In this document: positions 15,510 through 24,010 of the stretch, one piece after another
Position numbering within the stretch: position 1 is the stretch's first letter
How the letters are laid out: every line of letters starts with the position of its first letter
Source: Polluticoccus soli
Lineage (GTDB): Bacteria; Bacteroidota; Bacteroidia; Chitinophagales; Chitinophagaceae
Assembly (NCBI RefSeq): GCF_029269745.1
Contig: NZ_JARJHT010000002.1
Location: forward strand, 682,001-746,000
DNA: 64,000 bases
Reading direction: 5' to 3'
Made by a program: the position numbers and the translations under genes
Notes under the pieces: generated by a model
Told to the model about the DNA's origin: nothing
Seen by the model: the letters and a program-made list of their open reading frames with translations, nothing else
Database searches by the model: none

Positions 15510-16472
15510 TTATTTTGAGCCTGTTGTTACAGGCGTTGGTAAAACTTCTTTCGCTCTCTCTTTTTCTCTACGGGCTGCCAGGTGTTTGCGGATGTATCCA
15601 CGGTTTACCATATATACACCTGTCATGATAGCAGCAAATGACAGGGCTGTATACCATGTGAGTTGCTCATCTAATATGAGATAGCCAAGTATCACTGCTA
15701 CCAGTGGATTGACGTAAGCATAAGTCGCAACAAGACCAACAGGTAATTCTTTTAGCGCATACATGTAGGCAGTGTATGCCGCCACCGATCCGAATATGAT
15801 TAGATATAGTAACGACCAAAATGCCCCGGCGTGCCATGTGAAGACGTTTTCATAACTGTCGAATGCAGGACTTGCAATCAACAGGAAGATGCCGCCAAAC
15901 ATTAACTGCAATCCTGAGTTGAAGACCGGGTTGGTAGGAAACTGGTGTCGCTTGTTGATTACACTACCTAATGACCAGCTTGATGTGGCGCATAAAAGGC
16001 CAAGCATTCCTAGTAAGTATTGTGTATTGGCCAGATCTGCGATGTTATCTCTGAATATCAAGGCTACTCCGCTAAAACCTACCAGCGTGCCCAATAGAAT
16101 AGATGGATTAGGTCGCTCACCTTTGGCAGACGCAAGGTTGATCATTACAGTAATGATCGGCATTAGCGAACATATCAGTGCGGCTACACCGCTGGGGACA
16201 TATTTCTCCGCCCATGTCACCAGGCCATTACCTACAGTTATCAGCAAAAAGCCCACAAGCGCCTGGTGTTTGATGCTGGCCCACGATAGATCCACTTTCT
16301 TAGCCATGGCGAGTCCAAGAGCCATGATGATCAGTGCAGATATCACCTGGCGCACACCCGCAAAGAGAAACGCAGGGTAGTGCTCTACACCCAGCCTTAT
16401 GAACAGGTAGGTAGTACCCCAAACAATACAGATGAAAACCAATGCTATGTATGCTTTCGTGTGCTTCGCCAT
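15510..16472 (-). CDS. EamA/DMT family transporter
   Basis: A 320-residue inner-membrane protein with ten predicted helices arranged as two EamA repeats. The first repeat starts with VFICIVWGTTYLFIRLGV and contains GLVTWAEKYVPSGVAALI; the second carries LYLIIFGSVAAYTAYMYALKELPVGLVATYAYVNPLVAVILG, the usual second-repeat signature. Such transporters export amino acids or other metabolites. It is the first gene of the minus operon with ilvE, and is divergent from a MocR-type regulator, an arrangement in which the regulator often controls the transporter. Confidence 0.93.
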   Translation of the reverse strand: MAKHTKAYIALVFICIVWGTTYLFIRLGVEHYPAFLFAGVRQVISALIIMALGLAMAKKVDLSWASIKHQALVGFLLITVGNGLVTWAEKYVPSGVAALICSLMPIITVMINLASAKGERPNPSILLGTLVGFSGVALIFRDNIADLANTQYLLGMLGLLCATSSWSLGSVINKRHQFPTNPVFNSGLQLMFGGIFLLIASPAFDSYENVFTWHAGAFWSLLYLIIFGSVAAYTAYMYALKELPVGLVATYAYVNPLVAVILGYLILDEQLTWYTALSFAAIMTGVYMVNRGYIRKHLAARREKERAKEVLPTPVTTGSK

Positions 16473-16490
16473 TACAACAGACTATAATTC

Positions 16491-16513
16491 GTTCAAATTC
16501 TTTGTCAAAATTC
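16491..16513. promoter_or_regulatory. Direct repeats in the EamA/MocR intergenic region
   Basis: GTTCAAATTC (16491-16500) and GTCAAAATTC (16504-16513) are 10-base direct repeats with two mismatches, spaced by 13 bases. MocR-type regulators commonly bind direct repeats between divergent promoters, so this is a candidate operator; the assignment is inference. Confidence 0.35.
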
Positions 16514-16577
16514 TAAGTATTTCGTGAAACAAAACAGATACAATTTTCGTAATTTCGACCAGAACAGTTTTTTTAAC

Positions 16578-18014
16578 ATGAAGACCACATCCAAGGCAAA
16601 AAACGATCACCTCTATCTAAATATTGCGGACAATATTGAAAAACAGATAATGGATAAGGTGTTGAACATAGGAGATAAGCTGCCTTCCGTACGCTTGCTT
16701 AGTAAGCAGCAGGGGGTGAGCATGAGTACCACTTTACAGGCATATTATCATCTTGAGGGCAAAGGTTTGGTTGAGTCGCGGCCACAGTCTGGTTATTATG
16801 TTCGGTTTAATCCATCGCGCTTTCCGCAGAAGATAGAAAAGAGTAACCCGCGCTTGTCCACGAAGAATAAGAACGTAGAAGCTATCATATCTGAAGTGTA
16901 CGACGATTTTGAGATGCCGGGCATGGTGAAATTTTCATTAAGTGTTCCAGCGCCAGAGATACTGCCTTTGGCAAAGTTAAATAAGGCTCTGATACAAGCT
17001 ACCAGGGAGCTTCCTGCCAATGGCACTTCATATGAACGGGTACAGGGAAGCGAACAATTAAGGCGGCAGATCGCGCGCTGGTCGGCGCAGTGGGGCCGGC
17101 TGCAGCCCGATGATTTGGTAACTACTGCGGGTTGTATGAATGCCATATCGTATTGCCTGATGGCGTTGACGAAACCGGGAGATACTATTGCAGTGGAAAG
17201 CCCGGTGTATTTTGGTACTCTTCGTTTTGCCCAAAGTATAGGTCTCAAAGTAATTGAATTGCCTACCGATCCAGACACCGGTGTTGATCCCGATGATGTG
17301 AAAAAGGCACTGCAAAAACATAATATCAAAGCTTGTTTCTTTGTCACGAACTTCAGCAACCCGCTCGGTTACTGTATGCCCGACGAGCAGAAAATGGCGC
17401 TTGTAAAACTCTTGTCCAAACACGGCGTTCCATTGATCGAAGACGACCTGTATGGAGACGTTTATTTCGGTACACAACGTCCGAAACCATGTAAAAGCTT
17501 TGATGAAGAGGGTAATGTGCTTTGGTGTGGTTCTGTCTCCAAGACACTGGCTCCCGGCTATAGGGTAGGCTGGGTAGCGCCAGGCAAATATATCGACAAG
17601 GTGAAACGTCTTAAACTGTATCATAGCATTACGTCGGCCACTACGCACCAGGCTGCTATTGCTAATTTTCTGGCTACTGGCAGGTATGAACACCATTTGC
17701 GCAAACTGAGGCAGACACTGCATTCCAACAGCCTGCAGTTTATACGTTCCATTGGCGAGAACTTTCCTGAGGTCACAAAAGTTACCAATCCAAAGGGCGG
17801 ATTTATACTATGGTTGGAGTTGGCAAAACATATCGATACTTACCAGCTTTATCAGGAAGCCATGCAACAGAAAATGAGCATTGCACCCGGTGCTATGTTT
17901 ACGCTGCAAGAGCGATACCAGAACTGTATGCGCCTTAGCTATGGCATGCAATGGAAGCCAGAAGTAGAACGCGCCCTCAAGAAGCTGGGCGGACTGGTGA
18001 AGAGTATGAGTTAA
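16578..18014 (+). CDS. MocR-type (GntR-aminotransferase fusion) transcriptional regulator
   Basis: A 478-residue regulator with an N-terminal GntR winged helix (IEKQIMDKVLNIGDKLPSVRLLSKQQGVS, then LVESRPQSGYYV) fused to a fold-type I aminotransferase domain. The PLP lysine is in WCGSVSKTLAPGYRVGW; other cofactor segments are TNFSNPLGY and EDDLYGDVYF. Such proteins use PLP or a PLP adduct as effector. A GTG 54 bases further upstream could also start the frame, but a TAATTTCG -7-like box lies between the two, favouring the ATG at 16578. It is divergent from the EamA-ilvE operon, which is the likely target. Confidence 0.93.
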   Translation: MKTTSKAKNDHLYLNIADNIEKQIMDKVLNIGDKLPSVRLLSKQQGVSMSTTLQAYYHLEGKGLVESRPQSGYYVRFNPSRFPQKIEKSNPRLSTKNKNVEAIISEVYDDFEMPGMVKFSLSVPAPEILPLAKLNKALIQATRELPANGTSYERVQGSEQLRRQIARWSAQWGRLQPDDLVTTAGCMNAISYCLMALTKPGDTIAVESPVYFGTLRFAQSIGLKVIELPTDPDTGVDPDDVKKALQKHNIKACFFVTNFSNPLGYCMPDEQKMALVKLLSKHGVPLIEDDLYGDVYFGTQRPKPCKSFDEEGNVLWCGSVSKTLAPGYRVGWVAPGKYIDKVKRLKLYHSITSATTHQAAIANFLATGRYEHHLRKLRQTLHSNSLQFIRSIGENFPEVTKVTNPKGGFILWLELAKHIDTYQLYQEAMQQKMSIAPGAMFTLQERYQNCMRLSYGMQWKPEVERALKKLGGLVKSMS

Positions 18015-18053
18015 CATTGATAGCGGTTTATTGGTGGGACATCATTACTGGTC

Positions 18054-20018
18054 TTATTCGATCTGTTTTATCGGAAGTGTAATGGTGAAAGTTGCTCCAA
18101 CGCCAGGCATACCTTCAGCAGTAATGTGCCCGTTGTAGCGTTCCACGATCTTCTTGCATAGCGCTAATCCAATACCAGTGCCTTCGTATTCATTCTGACT
18201 ATGTAGGCGTTGGAACATCTGGAATATCTTTTCTGCATATTCGGGCTCGAAGCCAATACCGTTATCTTTTACCTGCAAATACAAGACATCGTTATTTTGT
18301 TCTCCGGTGATCTTAATTGCAGGCGCTATTTCCGGCTTGCGGTATTTTAGCGCATTGCTAATGAGATTTTGAAAGAGGTGTGACATGTCCGTGGAATCAC
18401 ATTCTATAACTCCCAGATCATTAGCAGTGATCTCTGCCCCGCTTTCTTTGATCACGGGGTCCAGGTCCTGTATCACATCCGCAACGATCTTGTTGAGATC
18501 TACCATTTCAAGGTGTTTGTTGTTGGGCGATACGCGGGAGTATGAAAGTATATCCTGTATCAGGTTGCTCATCCGCGCGGCGGCATTGTGGATCGCAGAT
18601 AAATAGGACTGCCCGCTTTCGGGTAACAGCGCCTGATGTCTTTGAATAAGCAGGTCGCTAAATGTCTGGATCTTTCGCAAAGGTTCTTTCAGATCGTGAG
18701 ACGCGAGCCATGCATATTGTTCCAGCTCTTCGTTTTGCTTTTCAAGCTGCTGTTGCTTAATTGACAACTGCTTCTGGTGTTCCTTTTCAATAGTAATGTC
18801 CCTAAGGAAAGCAATAAAGTTCCATTTACTACTAACCCGCATACGCGAAATAGTAATGGCGATATCGATCTCACCTTTAGTTTTATGTAATCCCGTCACC
18901 TCAACAGTTTTATAGAGGATCGTTGATTCGCCTGTTGTTAGCAGACGCCGCATCCCATTCAGGTGCGCTTCACGATAGGCTTTGGGTATAATGACCTCGG
19001 GTAGCAACCTATCCAGTACTTCGTTCGCTTTCCAGCCAAATAGTTGTTCTGCCATTGGGTTCCATAAAAGTATTTCACTCCTTTCGTTGATCACTATAAT
19101 GGCGTCTGGAGCGGATGTTATGATCTGCTCGATATTATTTTTCTGCTCCTCGATCCGTTCGGTATAGAAGGCAAGTTTTTGTTCATATTCCAACCGCCCG
19201 GTAATGTTTCGCAGTATGCCCCGGGTAAAAACGGGTGTATCACCTTCAAATTTGCAGTTTATTGAGGCTTCAGTTACAATTATGCTTTTATCTTTAGCCA
19301 CCAGGGATACAAGTATCCGTTCAGCGGGTTGATGGCCGGATATAATACGCTCCCTGTAATGCTTTAGTTGGGCTACATCTTTTTCCATAACATGGTCATA
19401 GATTGACGCTCCTTTGATATCTTCCTCACTATACCCAAGTGTTTCCCTCCATGCTTTATTTACATACCATATTTCGCCATTGGGCGCGCATATGTGAATG
19501 AGATCGGTAGCATTATCAAAAAGGTCTTTATAGCGTTCTTCGGTTTCCAGTAGCTTCTTTTTGTCTTCAAGCTGAATACTTTCTAATGTGCCCAGAGCAA
19601 GCTTTTGTACTTTGTGGTAATATTTTTCAAGCTCGAGGACGATGTCAACACTTTTTTGAGCCCGGTCCAAATAGTCTGGCAAAAATGACAGGAAGGACAT
19701 TTTCTGGGCTGCATAGCCCATTAAAATGTCATTAAGGGAAATGTCGGTTTTGTTGAGACTATGTGGAAGCTGGTTGTGGCGCCACTGCGCAAGGCCATTT
19801 TCTATCTCCGCCATGCTGCCGGTCTCAATGCCGGTCAAAAATTTAATAAGACCGTCTGTCGTTATTTCAAGCAGCTTGTCCTCACCGAGTGGTTCCAGCA
19901 GTTTAAGCAATGGCACCTTCAGGTCACGCATAGCTTTCAACTCTGCACGGGCAAAATCGTGCAGCCTTTCATTTTTTACAAATGCAGCAAACTGTTGAAG
20001 CTCAGTGTTATGTTTCAC
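18054..20018 (-). CDS. Cytoplasmic PAS-PAS sensor histidine kinase
   Basis: A 654-residue kinase with no evident membrane helix. The first 150 residues are helical (an RsbR-like or globin-like N-domain is possible but not clear). PAS domain one spans about 170-280 (LFDNATDLIHICAPNGEIWYVNKAW), PAS two about 305-420 (SAPDAIIVINERSEILLWNPMAE). A coiled-coil linker leads to the HisKA phospho-acceptor ASHDLKEPLRKIQTF and the ATPase boxes NLISNALKYRKP, DNGIGFE, and GTGIGLALCKKI. No response regulator gene is adjacent, so its partner is elsewhere. It ends 40 bases from the MocR gene, convergent with it. Confidence 0.95.
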   Translation of the reverse strand: MKHNTELQQFAAFVKNERLHDFARAELKAMRDLKVPLLKLLEPLGEDKLLEITTDGLIKFLTGIETGSMAEIENGLAQWRHNQLPHSLNKTDISLNDILMGYAAQKMSFLSFLPDYLDRAQKSVDIVLELEKYYHKVQKLALGTLESIQLEDKKKLLETEERYKDLFDNATDLIHICAPNGEIWYVNKAWRETLGYSEEDIKGASIYDHVMEKDVAQLKHYRERIISGHQPAERILVSLVAKDKSIIVTEASINCKFEGDTPVFTRGILRNITGRLEYEQKLAFYTERIEEQKNNIEQIITSAPDAIIVINERSEILLWNPMAEQLFGWKANEVLDRLLPEVIIPKAYREAHLNGMRRLLTTGESTILYKTVEVTGLHKTKGEIDIAITISRMRVSSKWNFIAFLRDITIEKEHQKQLSIKQQQLEKQNEELEQYAWLASHDLKEPLRKIQTFSDLLIQRHQALLPESGQSYLSAIHNAAARMSNLIQDILSYSRVSPNNKHLEMVDLNKIVADVIQDLDPVIKESGAEITANDLGVIECDSTDMSHLFQNLISNALKYRKPEIAPAIKITGEQNNDVLYLQVKDNGIGFEPEYAEKIFQMFQRLHSQNEYEGTGIGLALCKKIVERYNGHITAEGMPGVGATFTITLPIKQIE

Positions 20019-20142
20019 CCGACCTATTGTATTAAACTGTGCAAGAAAAGTATGCCAGTGGCATCACCGGATTTGTTTCCACCATAAAGGAACAATATTA
20101 TTGTTAACTAGTTTTACTAAACTTGTACAAACGGCAGACACA

Positions 20143-21081
20143 ATGAACCAACCACTGGCATTAGGAATTGATATAGGCGGTACTAACACATCGTACGGAG
20201 TTGTAGACAGGAGAGGGCGCATACTGGCCAAAGGAAGTATGGCCACTAAAGGTGGTAGCGTACTGGAATATATTGACAACCTGAAAGGCGAGGTGAATAA
20301 GGTGATGGATGAAGCGGGTAGGGAGAACGTAATTGCTGCTGGGGTTGGCGCACCTAATGCCAATTTCTTCACTGGCGAAATAGCATATGCCGCCAACCTG
20401 CCCTGGGAAGGGGTGATACCGTTAGCTAAACTGATCGGTGAGGCCTTACACCTGAAAGTGACGATCACCAACGATGCCAATGCAGCTGCACTGGGTGAAA
20501 TGATGTATGGCGCTGCTAAAGGTATGAAAGACTTCATCCTGGTGACGCTGGGCACTGGTGTGGGTAGTGGCTTCGTAGCGAATGGAGAGCTCATCTATGG
20601 TCATGATGGGTTTGCTGGTGAATTAGGTCATGTAATAGCTGTACGCGACGGCCGTAAATGTGGTTGCGGCAGGAACGGCTGCCTGGAACGTTACAGCTCA
20701 GCTACAGGCATTGTTATAACAGCCGAGGAGTGGCTACAGGATCGTCAAGATGAAAGCATCCTGCGCGATCACCAGGGTAAACTCTCAGCCAAACTGATAC
20801 ACGAAGCCGCCGAAAAAGGCGATAAACTGGCCCTGGAGATATTTGACTACACAGCCAAAATATTAGGGCAAGCCCTGGCTGATGCCGTGGCCATCACCTC
20901 TCCTCAAGCCATCATATTCTTTGGTGGACTGGCTAAATCCGGTCCTCTATTATTTAATCCTGTTCGCAAGTACCTGGAGGAGAATGTTCTCCGGGTGTTC
21001 AAGAACAAGATCATGCTGGTTCAATCAGACCTTCCTGATTCTGATGCGGCCATACTTGGTGCCTCAGCGTTGGTCTGGTAA
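20143..21081 (+). CDS. ROK family sugar kinase (glucokinase-like)
   Basis: A 312-residue ROK protein. The phosphate-1 motif is LGIDIGGTNTSYGVVD, the sugar-binding part NDANAAALGE, the catalytic glutamate region GFAGELGHV, and the zinc-binding cysteines CGCGRNGCLE. No DNA-binding domain is present, so it is a kinase and not a repressor; glucose is the commonest substrate in this group. The ATG at 20143 gives the normal N-terminus; a longer upstream frame runs into the histidine kinase gene's region. TAAACTTG about 23 bases upstream is a near-consensus -7 box with TTG further up. Confidence 0.93.
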   Translation: MNQPLALGIDIGGTNTSYGVVDRRGRILAKGSMATKGGSVLEYIDNLKGEVNKVMDEAGRENVIAAGVGAPNANFFTGEIAYAANLPWEGVIPLAKLIGEALHLKVTITNDANAAALGEMMYGAAKGMKDFILVTLGTGVGSGFVANGELIYGHDGFAGELGHVIAVRDGRKCGCGRNGCLERYSSATGIVITAEEWLQDRQDESILRDHQGKLSAKLIHEAAEKGDKLALEIFDYTAKILGQALADAVAITSPQAIIFFGGLAKSGPLLFNPVRKYLEENVLRVFKNKIMLVQSDLPDSDAAILGASALVW

Positions 21082-21091
21082 TAAAACACAA

Positions 21092-21111
21092 AACCGGACA
21101 AAAGTCCGGTT
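21092..21111. terminator. Intrinsic terminator between ROK and DUF6600-like genes
   Basis: Arms AACCGGAC and GTCCGGTT with an AAAA loop. On the minus strand it is followed by TTTTGTGTTTT, fitting best as the terminator of a transcript read from the right; it may also serve the ROK gene. Confidence 0.6.
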
Positions 21112-21132
21112 CTGCTGGTTTATTAGGGGTTA

Positions 21133-22560
21133 CTATCGCCTTCCTCTGCTCTCGCCGCCGCCGCGGTTCATACTTTGATTTTGCTGCGGCTGACTTCTTT
21201 CCATCCGTTGTGTATTCCCGTTGCCACCACCTCGCTCGTACACGCGTTGTGGCTGTTGTGGTTGTGGCTGTGCCTGTTGGTAGCGTTGCTGCCTGCGTGC
21301 TTCGATCTGCTGCTGTTGTTGTGCACGTTGTTCGACCGCTCTTTGTTGCTGCACGCGTGCCTGCGCTTCGTTCTGGCGCTGCTGCATTGCCAACTCCCGG
21401 TTACGGTTCGAGCGCTCCTGCTGTACCTGCATATCACGTTGCTGGCGTTCTGCCATCTCCCGGTTACGGTTCGAGCGCTCTTGCTGCATTTGCATCTCAC
21501 GTTGTTGACGTTCTGCCACCTCCTGATTACGGTTTGAACGTTCCTGCTGCATTTGTGCATCTCGTTGCTGCTGCGCAGCTACGCCACGGTTCCTGCGTTC
21601 CTGCACCTGGTCGTTACGCTGTTGTTCTACCTGTGCATCGCGCTGGCGTGCATTGCTGATCGCATTTTGGTCATTACCGCGACGGTTGCGTGCTTCCTGC
21701 ACTGCGCCGTTTTGTTGTCCGGCATTGTCGCGCCTCATTTCATTCATGTCACGGTTGCCACGGTCTGCACGTACCAGGTTTTGCGGGCGGGCATTGCCAC
21801 CAAGGTCTTGCCTCACGTCAGGACGATACACATTAAGGTTGCGACCATCGATACGGGCGCGGCCCGGATTGTTGTCGTTGCGCACATTGTAGACATTTAC
21901 ACGTTGTCCGGTTGTACGTTCTATGTCATTGCGGCGCGGGCCGGTAACATAGGTGTTGTTGTTGTACACGTACGTGTTATTAATGATGGTGGTGTTGTTG
22001 ATGTACGTGTTATTGTACTGCGCACCTCTCCAATACCTTCCATAGCCACCACGATGGTATATCTGGTTGCAAGGCACAAATGTCCACCAGTCGTTTGGTG
22101 GATAATAACCACCGCCACCGATGTTTATATTAATGTTCACGCCCGGTCCCATTGGCGCCCAACCATAGTTGCTACCGCCACCGCGCCAGTGTACCCATGC
22201 CGGTCCCCACGTAGTACCCGGCACCCAAAGCCATCCGTAAAACGGACTGTAAGCCCAACGTCCGTAGTGGAACGGCGCCCAACCCCACGGATAGTCTGAT
22301 ACCCATGTGTTGCCATAATCGGTCATTGCCCAGTTACCCCCACTATAATAGGGGCGAAAGTCGCGGCCTACACCTCGCGGTGACCATACGTAGCCATTGT
22401 CAGGGTCATCGATCCACTGTCCGTATGGCGACAGCTGATCGTAAAACATTTGGAAGGAAACCGATACCCCCGGTTGCGCAGTCGCTTTTTTCACCGGTGC
22501 TGCCACCATCATTAGAATGGCCAACAGCAAACTGCTTCCCCACATTAAGGATCTACTCAT
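21133..22560 (-). CDS. Secreted tryptophan/tyrosine-rich protein, DUF6600-like, with Q/R-rich repeat tail
   Basis: A 475-residue exported protein. The start is set at 22560 so that the signal peptide begins MSRSLMWG and ends KKATAQ; an upstream ATG would add ten polar residues. After the signal peptide come YXXW-type units (FYDQLSPYGQW, YVWSP, WGWAPFHYGRWAYSPFYGWLW, TWGPAWVHW), the pattern of DUF6600 proteins, which are of unknown function. The last 230 residues are rich in Q, R and N, including three 21-residue repeats (QQERSNRNRE core). The tail is strongly charged and probably unstructured. It is monocistronic, ending at a hairpin. Confidence 0.8.
   Translation of the reverse strand: MSRSLMWGSSLLLAILMMVAAPVKKATAQPGVSVSFQMFYDQLSPYGQWIDDPDNGYVWSPRGVGRDFRPYYSGGNWAMTDYGNTWVSDYPWGWAPFHYGRWAYSPFYGWLWVPGTTWGPAWVHWRGGGSNYGWAPMGPGVNININIGGGGYYPPNDWWTFVPCNQIYHRGGYGRYWRGAQYNNTYINNTTIINNTYVYNNNTYVTGPRRNDIERTTGQRVNVYNVRNDNNPGRARIDGRNLNVYRPDVRQDLGGNARPQNLVRADRGNRDMNEMRRDNAGQQNGAVQEARNRRGNDQNAISNARQRDAQVEQQRNDQVQERRNRGVAAQQQRDAQMQQERSNRNQEVAERQQREMQMQQERSNRNREMAERQQRDMQVQQERSNRNRELAMQQRQNEAQARVQQQRAVEQRAQQQQQIEARRQQRYQQAQPQPQQPQRVYERGGGNGNTQRMERSQPQQNQSMNRGGGESRGRR
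21391..21579 (-). repeat. Three tandem 63-bp coding repeats
   Basis: Three near-identical 63-base units starting at 21391, 21454 and 21517 encode three 21-residue repeats (core QQERSNRNRE) in the tail of the DUF6600-like protein. The unit length is a multiple of three, so copy number could vary without breaking the frame. Confidence 0.85.
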
Positions 22561-22685
22561 CTCTGTTTTGTTTAAATTGGTCTGTAACAAGTAATTGATT
22601 AGACGCTGCGTCTTTCGAATAGTTAAACCAAACCAGAGTCCCGATTTTCACAAGAAAATGTTAAAGGGAACCTAAATGCCTGTTA

Positions 22686-23417
22686 TTACTGCTTTTTTAC
22701 ATAGGAAGTGCGGTCATTGTCAAGATTTTCTTTATAGGTCAGGTAGTGCGGTAGTGCGGTGTCAAAATACCGTTCGAGGCCTAAAAAATTGTTGTCTAAG
22801 GTGGTTTTGTTGTCGCTTTTAAGTGATTTTTTCAGATTGGCGACGTTGTTTGGAAAGCGCTTTGGCATTGGGTTTGAGCTTAAATTTATTACAGTTTGTT
22901 GTCGTTTTTGCAGCGCCACAGCTTTTTCGTCAGCTTTTGAATTTGTTGAAGTATTGTGCGTGAGCCGTGCGAACTGGCGCTCAATAGTTGCCCAGCGGTC
23001 GTAGCTGTTCGCAAGTTTGAAGTCGAGGAAAATTAAGTCGAGCAGGGTTCCGTGCGAAATGTCTTGTTGGACAGTAACAGCCTTGCCATTAACTATAAAA
23101 CGGCGGTCTTTCTTCATTTCGCCATGTACCAGCGCGCATATCGTTGTGCGGATGTGGTGGCGGCGGGCGTGTAAAGCTTTCTCGCGAACGAGCGCTTGTT
23201 GCATGGCGAGTTTGTTTGCTTCTTCTCTCTGCTGGTCCAGTAAGGGTTGTATGCGGTGACGAATGTGGGAATAGCTGTTTAAACGGATGCCGCCGACGCG
23301 GGCAGATGTTTTGCTTGCCTTGGGATATGCTGCGCGGTAGGCTTTGGTAGCATCTCCGTGGCGGAGCATACAGCGGATAAAGACCTCGTGCTGAGGCTTC
23401 CAATAGGGTTGTTTCAT
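22686..23417 (-). CDS. Orphan phage terminase small subunit-like protein
   Basis: A 243-residue basic protein. The first 60 residues (FIRCMLRHGDATKAYRAAYP, then SARVGGIRLNSYSHIRHRI) match the DNA-binding helix-turn-helix pattern of phage terminase small subunits, which recognise phage DNA ends for packaging. The rest is helical and charged, with no motif I know. No large terminase, portal or other phage gene is nearby, so it is either a remnant or a domesticated DNA-binding protein. It has a perfect -7 box (TAAATTTG) 26 bases upstream, suggesting it is expressed from the usual host promoter type. Confidence 0.65.
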   Translation of the reverse strand: MKQPYWKPQHEVFIRCMLRHGDATKAYRAAYPKASKTSARVGGIRLNSYSHIRHRIQPLLDQQREEANKLAMQQALVREKALHARRHHIRTTICALVHGEMKKDRRFIVNGKAVTVQQDISHGTLLDLIFLDFKLANSYDRWATIERQFARLTHNTSTNSKADEKAVALQKRQQTVINLSSNPMPKRFPNNVANLKKSLKSDNKTTLDNNFLGLERYFDTALPHYLTYKENLDNDRTSYVKKQ

Positions 23418-23442
23418 GGTGTTGACGGTTTAACGTCTATAG

Positions 23443-23450
23443 CAAATTTA
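23443..23450 (-). promoter_or_regulatory. -7 box of the terminase-like gene
   Basis: TAAATTTG on the minus strand, a perfect TAnnTTTG, about 26 bases before the ATG at 23417. Confidence 0.5.
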
Positions 23451-23462
23451 CGAATAATATGC

Positions 23463-23470
23463 TATGTTTG
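23463..23470 (+). promoter_or_regulatory. -7 box of the small lipoprotein gene
   Basis: TATGTTTG, a perfect TAnnTTTG, 45 bases upstream of the lipoprotein ATG. With the box on the other strand at 23443-23450 it forms a compact divergent promoter pair. Confidence 0.5.
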
Positions 23471-23515
23471 GTGTGTTGTTAGAGTGTAAAACCGCAGCAA
23501 AATTGAAAGAGAATA

Positions 23516-23917
23516 ATGAAGTATCGACTATTAATTTTTTCGCTTGGCCTTTTTGCTCTGGCGAGTTGTCAAGTTGACGCGCCCAAGTATAATTTGGGCA
23601 AGGGCTTTTATGTTACCTATGTTGATCTTGCGAGGCTACGGGGTGTTTACTATCAAAAACAAAACGTAAATGGCAATGTCAGTGTTAAATCCGTAACATT
23701 CAATGATAGTTTGATTTTGGTAACCGGTTATCGATTTACCCGAAATGGTAACCCAGACACTTCTGTTCAGGTTTATTATGGTATCGTCAAGGACATTTAT
23801 AGACAGCATCCTGATCAAACCTACAGTGATGGCTATCTTGATATCAACGAATTACAATTTAGAGAGTTGTCATCAAGACTGAGGAAATCCAGTTCAAAGG
23901 AATGGACTGAATGGTAA
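23516..23917 (+). CDS. Small hypothetical lipoprotein
   Basis: A 133-residue protein with a signal peptide ending in the lipobox LASC (cysteine at residue 18), so it should be lipid-anchored. The mature part has tyrosine-rich beta-strand-like stretches (GFYVTYVDLARLRGVYYQK, VQVYYGIVKD) and no recognised domain. It is transcribed away from the terminase-like gene from its own promoter and is followed 93 bases later by the Crp/Fnr gene. Function unknown; codon use and base composition look slightly more A/T-rich than the housekeeping genes around it. Confidence 0.75.
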   Translation: MKYRLLIFSLGLFALASCQVDAPKYNLGKGFYVTYVDLARLRGVYYQKQNVNGNVSVKSVTFNDSLILVTGYRFTRNGNPDTSVQVYYGIVKDIYRQHPDQTYSDGYLDINELQFRELSSRLRKSSSKEWTEW

Positions 23918-24010
23918 TACGGATCTGCGCGGCACAGGATAATGCCGCTAAACCTTTAGTTGGTAGTTGGTCGAAACAGAATATTAATTAAAAATATATT
24001 TTGTACATTA

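Noticed and set aside
21391-21579. Short spaced repeats that could look like a CRISPR array
   Set aside because: The repeats are contiguous, 63 bases long, without spacers, and in frame within a coding sequence.
22604-22616. AGACGC-T-GCGTCT palindrome upstream of the DUF6600-like gene
   Set aside because: Symmetry is clear but it does not align with a promoter or another copy; too little evidence for an operator. An ECF-like TGTAAC nearby has the wrong spacing to the CGTC.
22686-23417. Prophage call around the terminase-like gene
   Set aside because: No large terminase, portal, capsid, integrase or attachment repeats are seen on either side.
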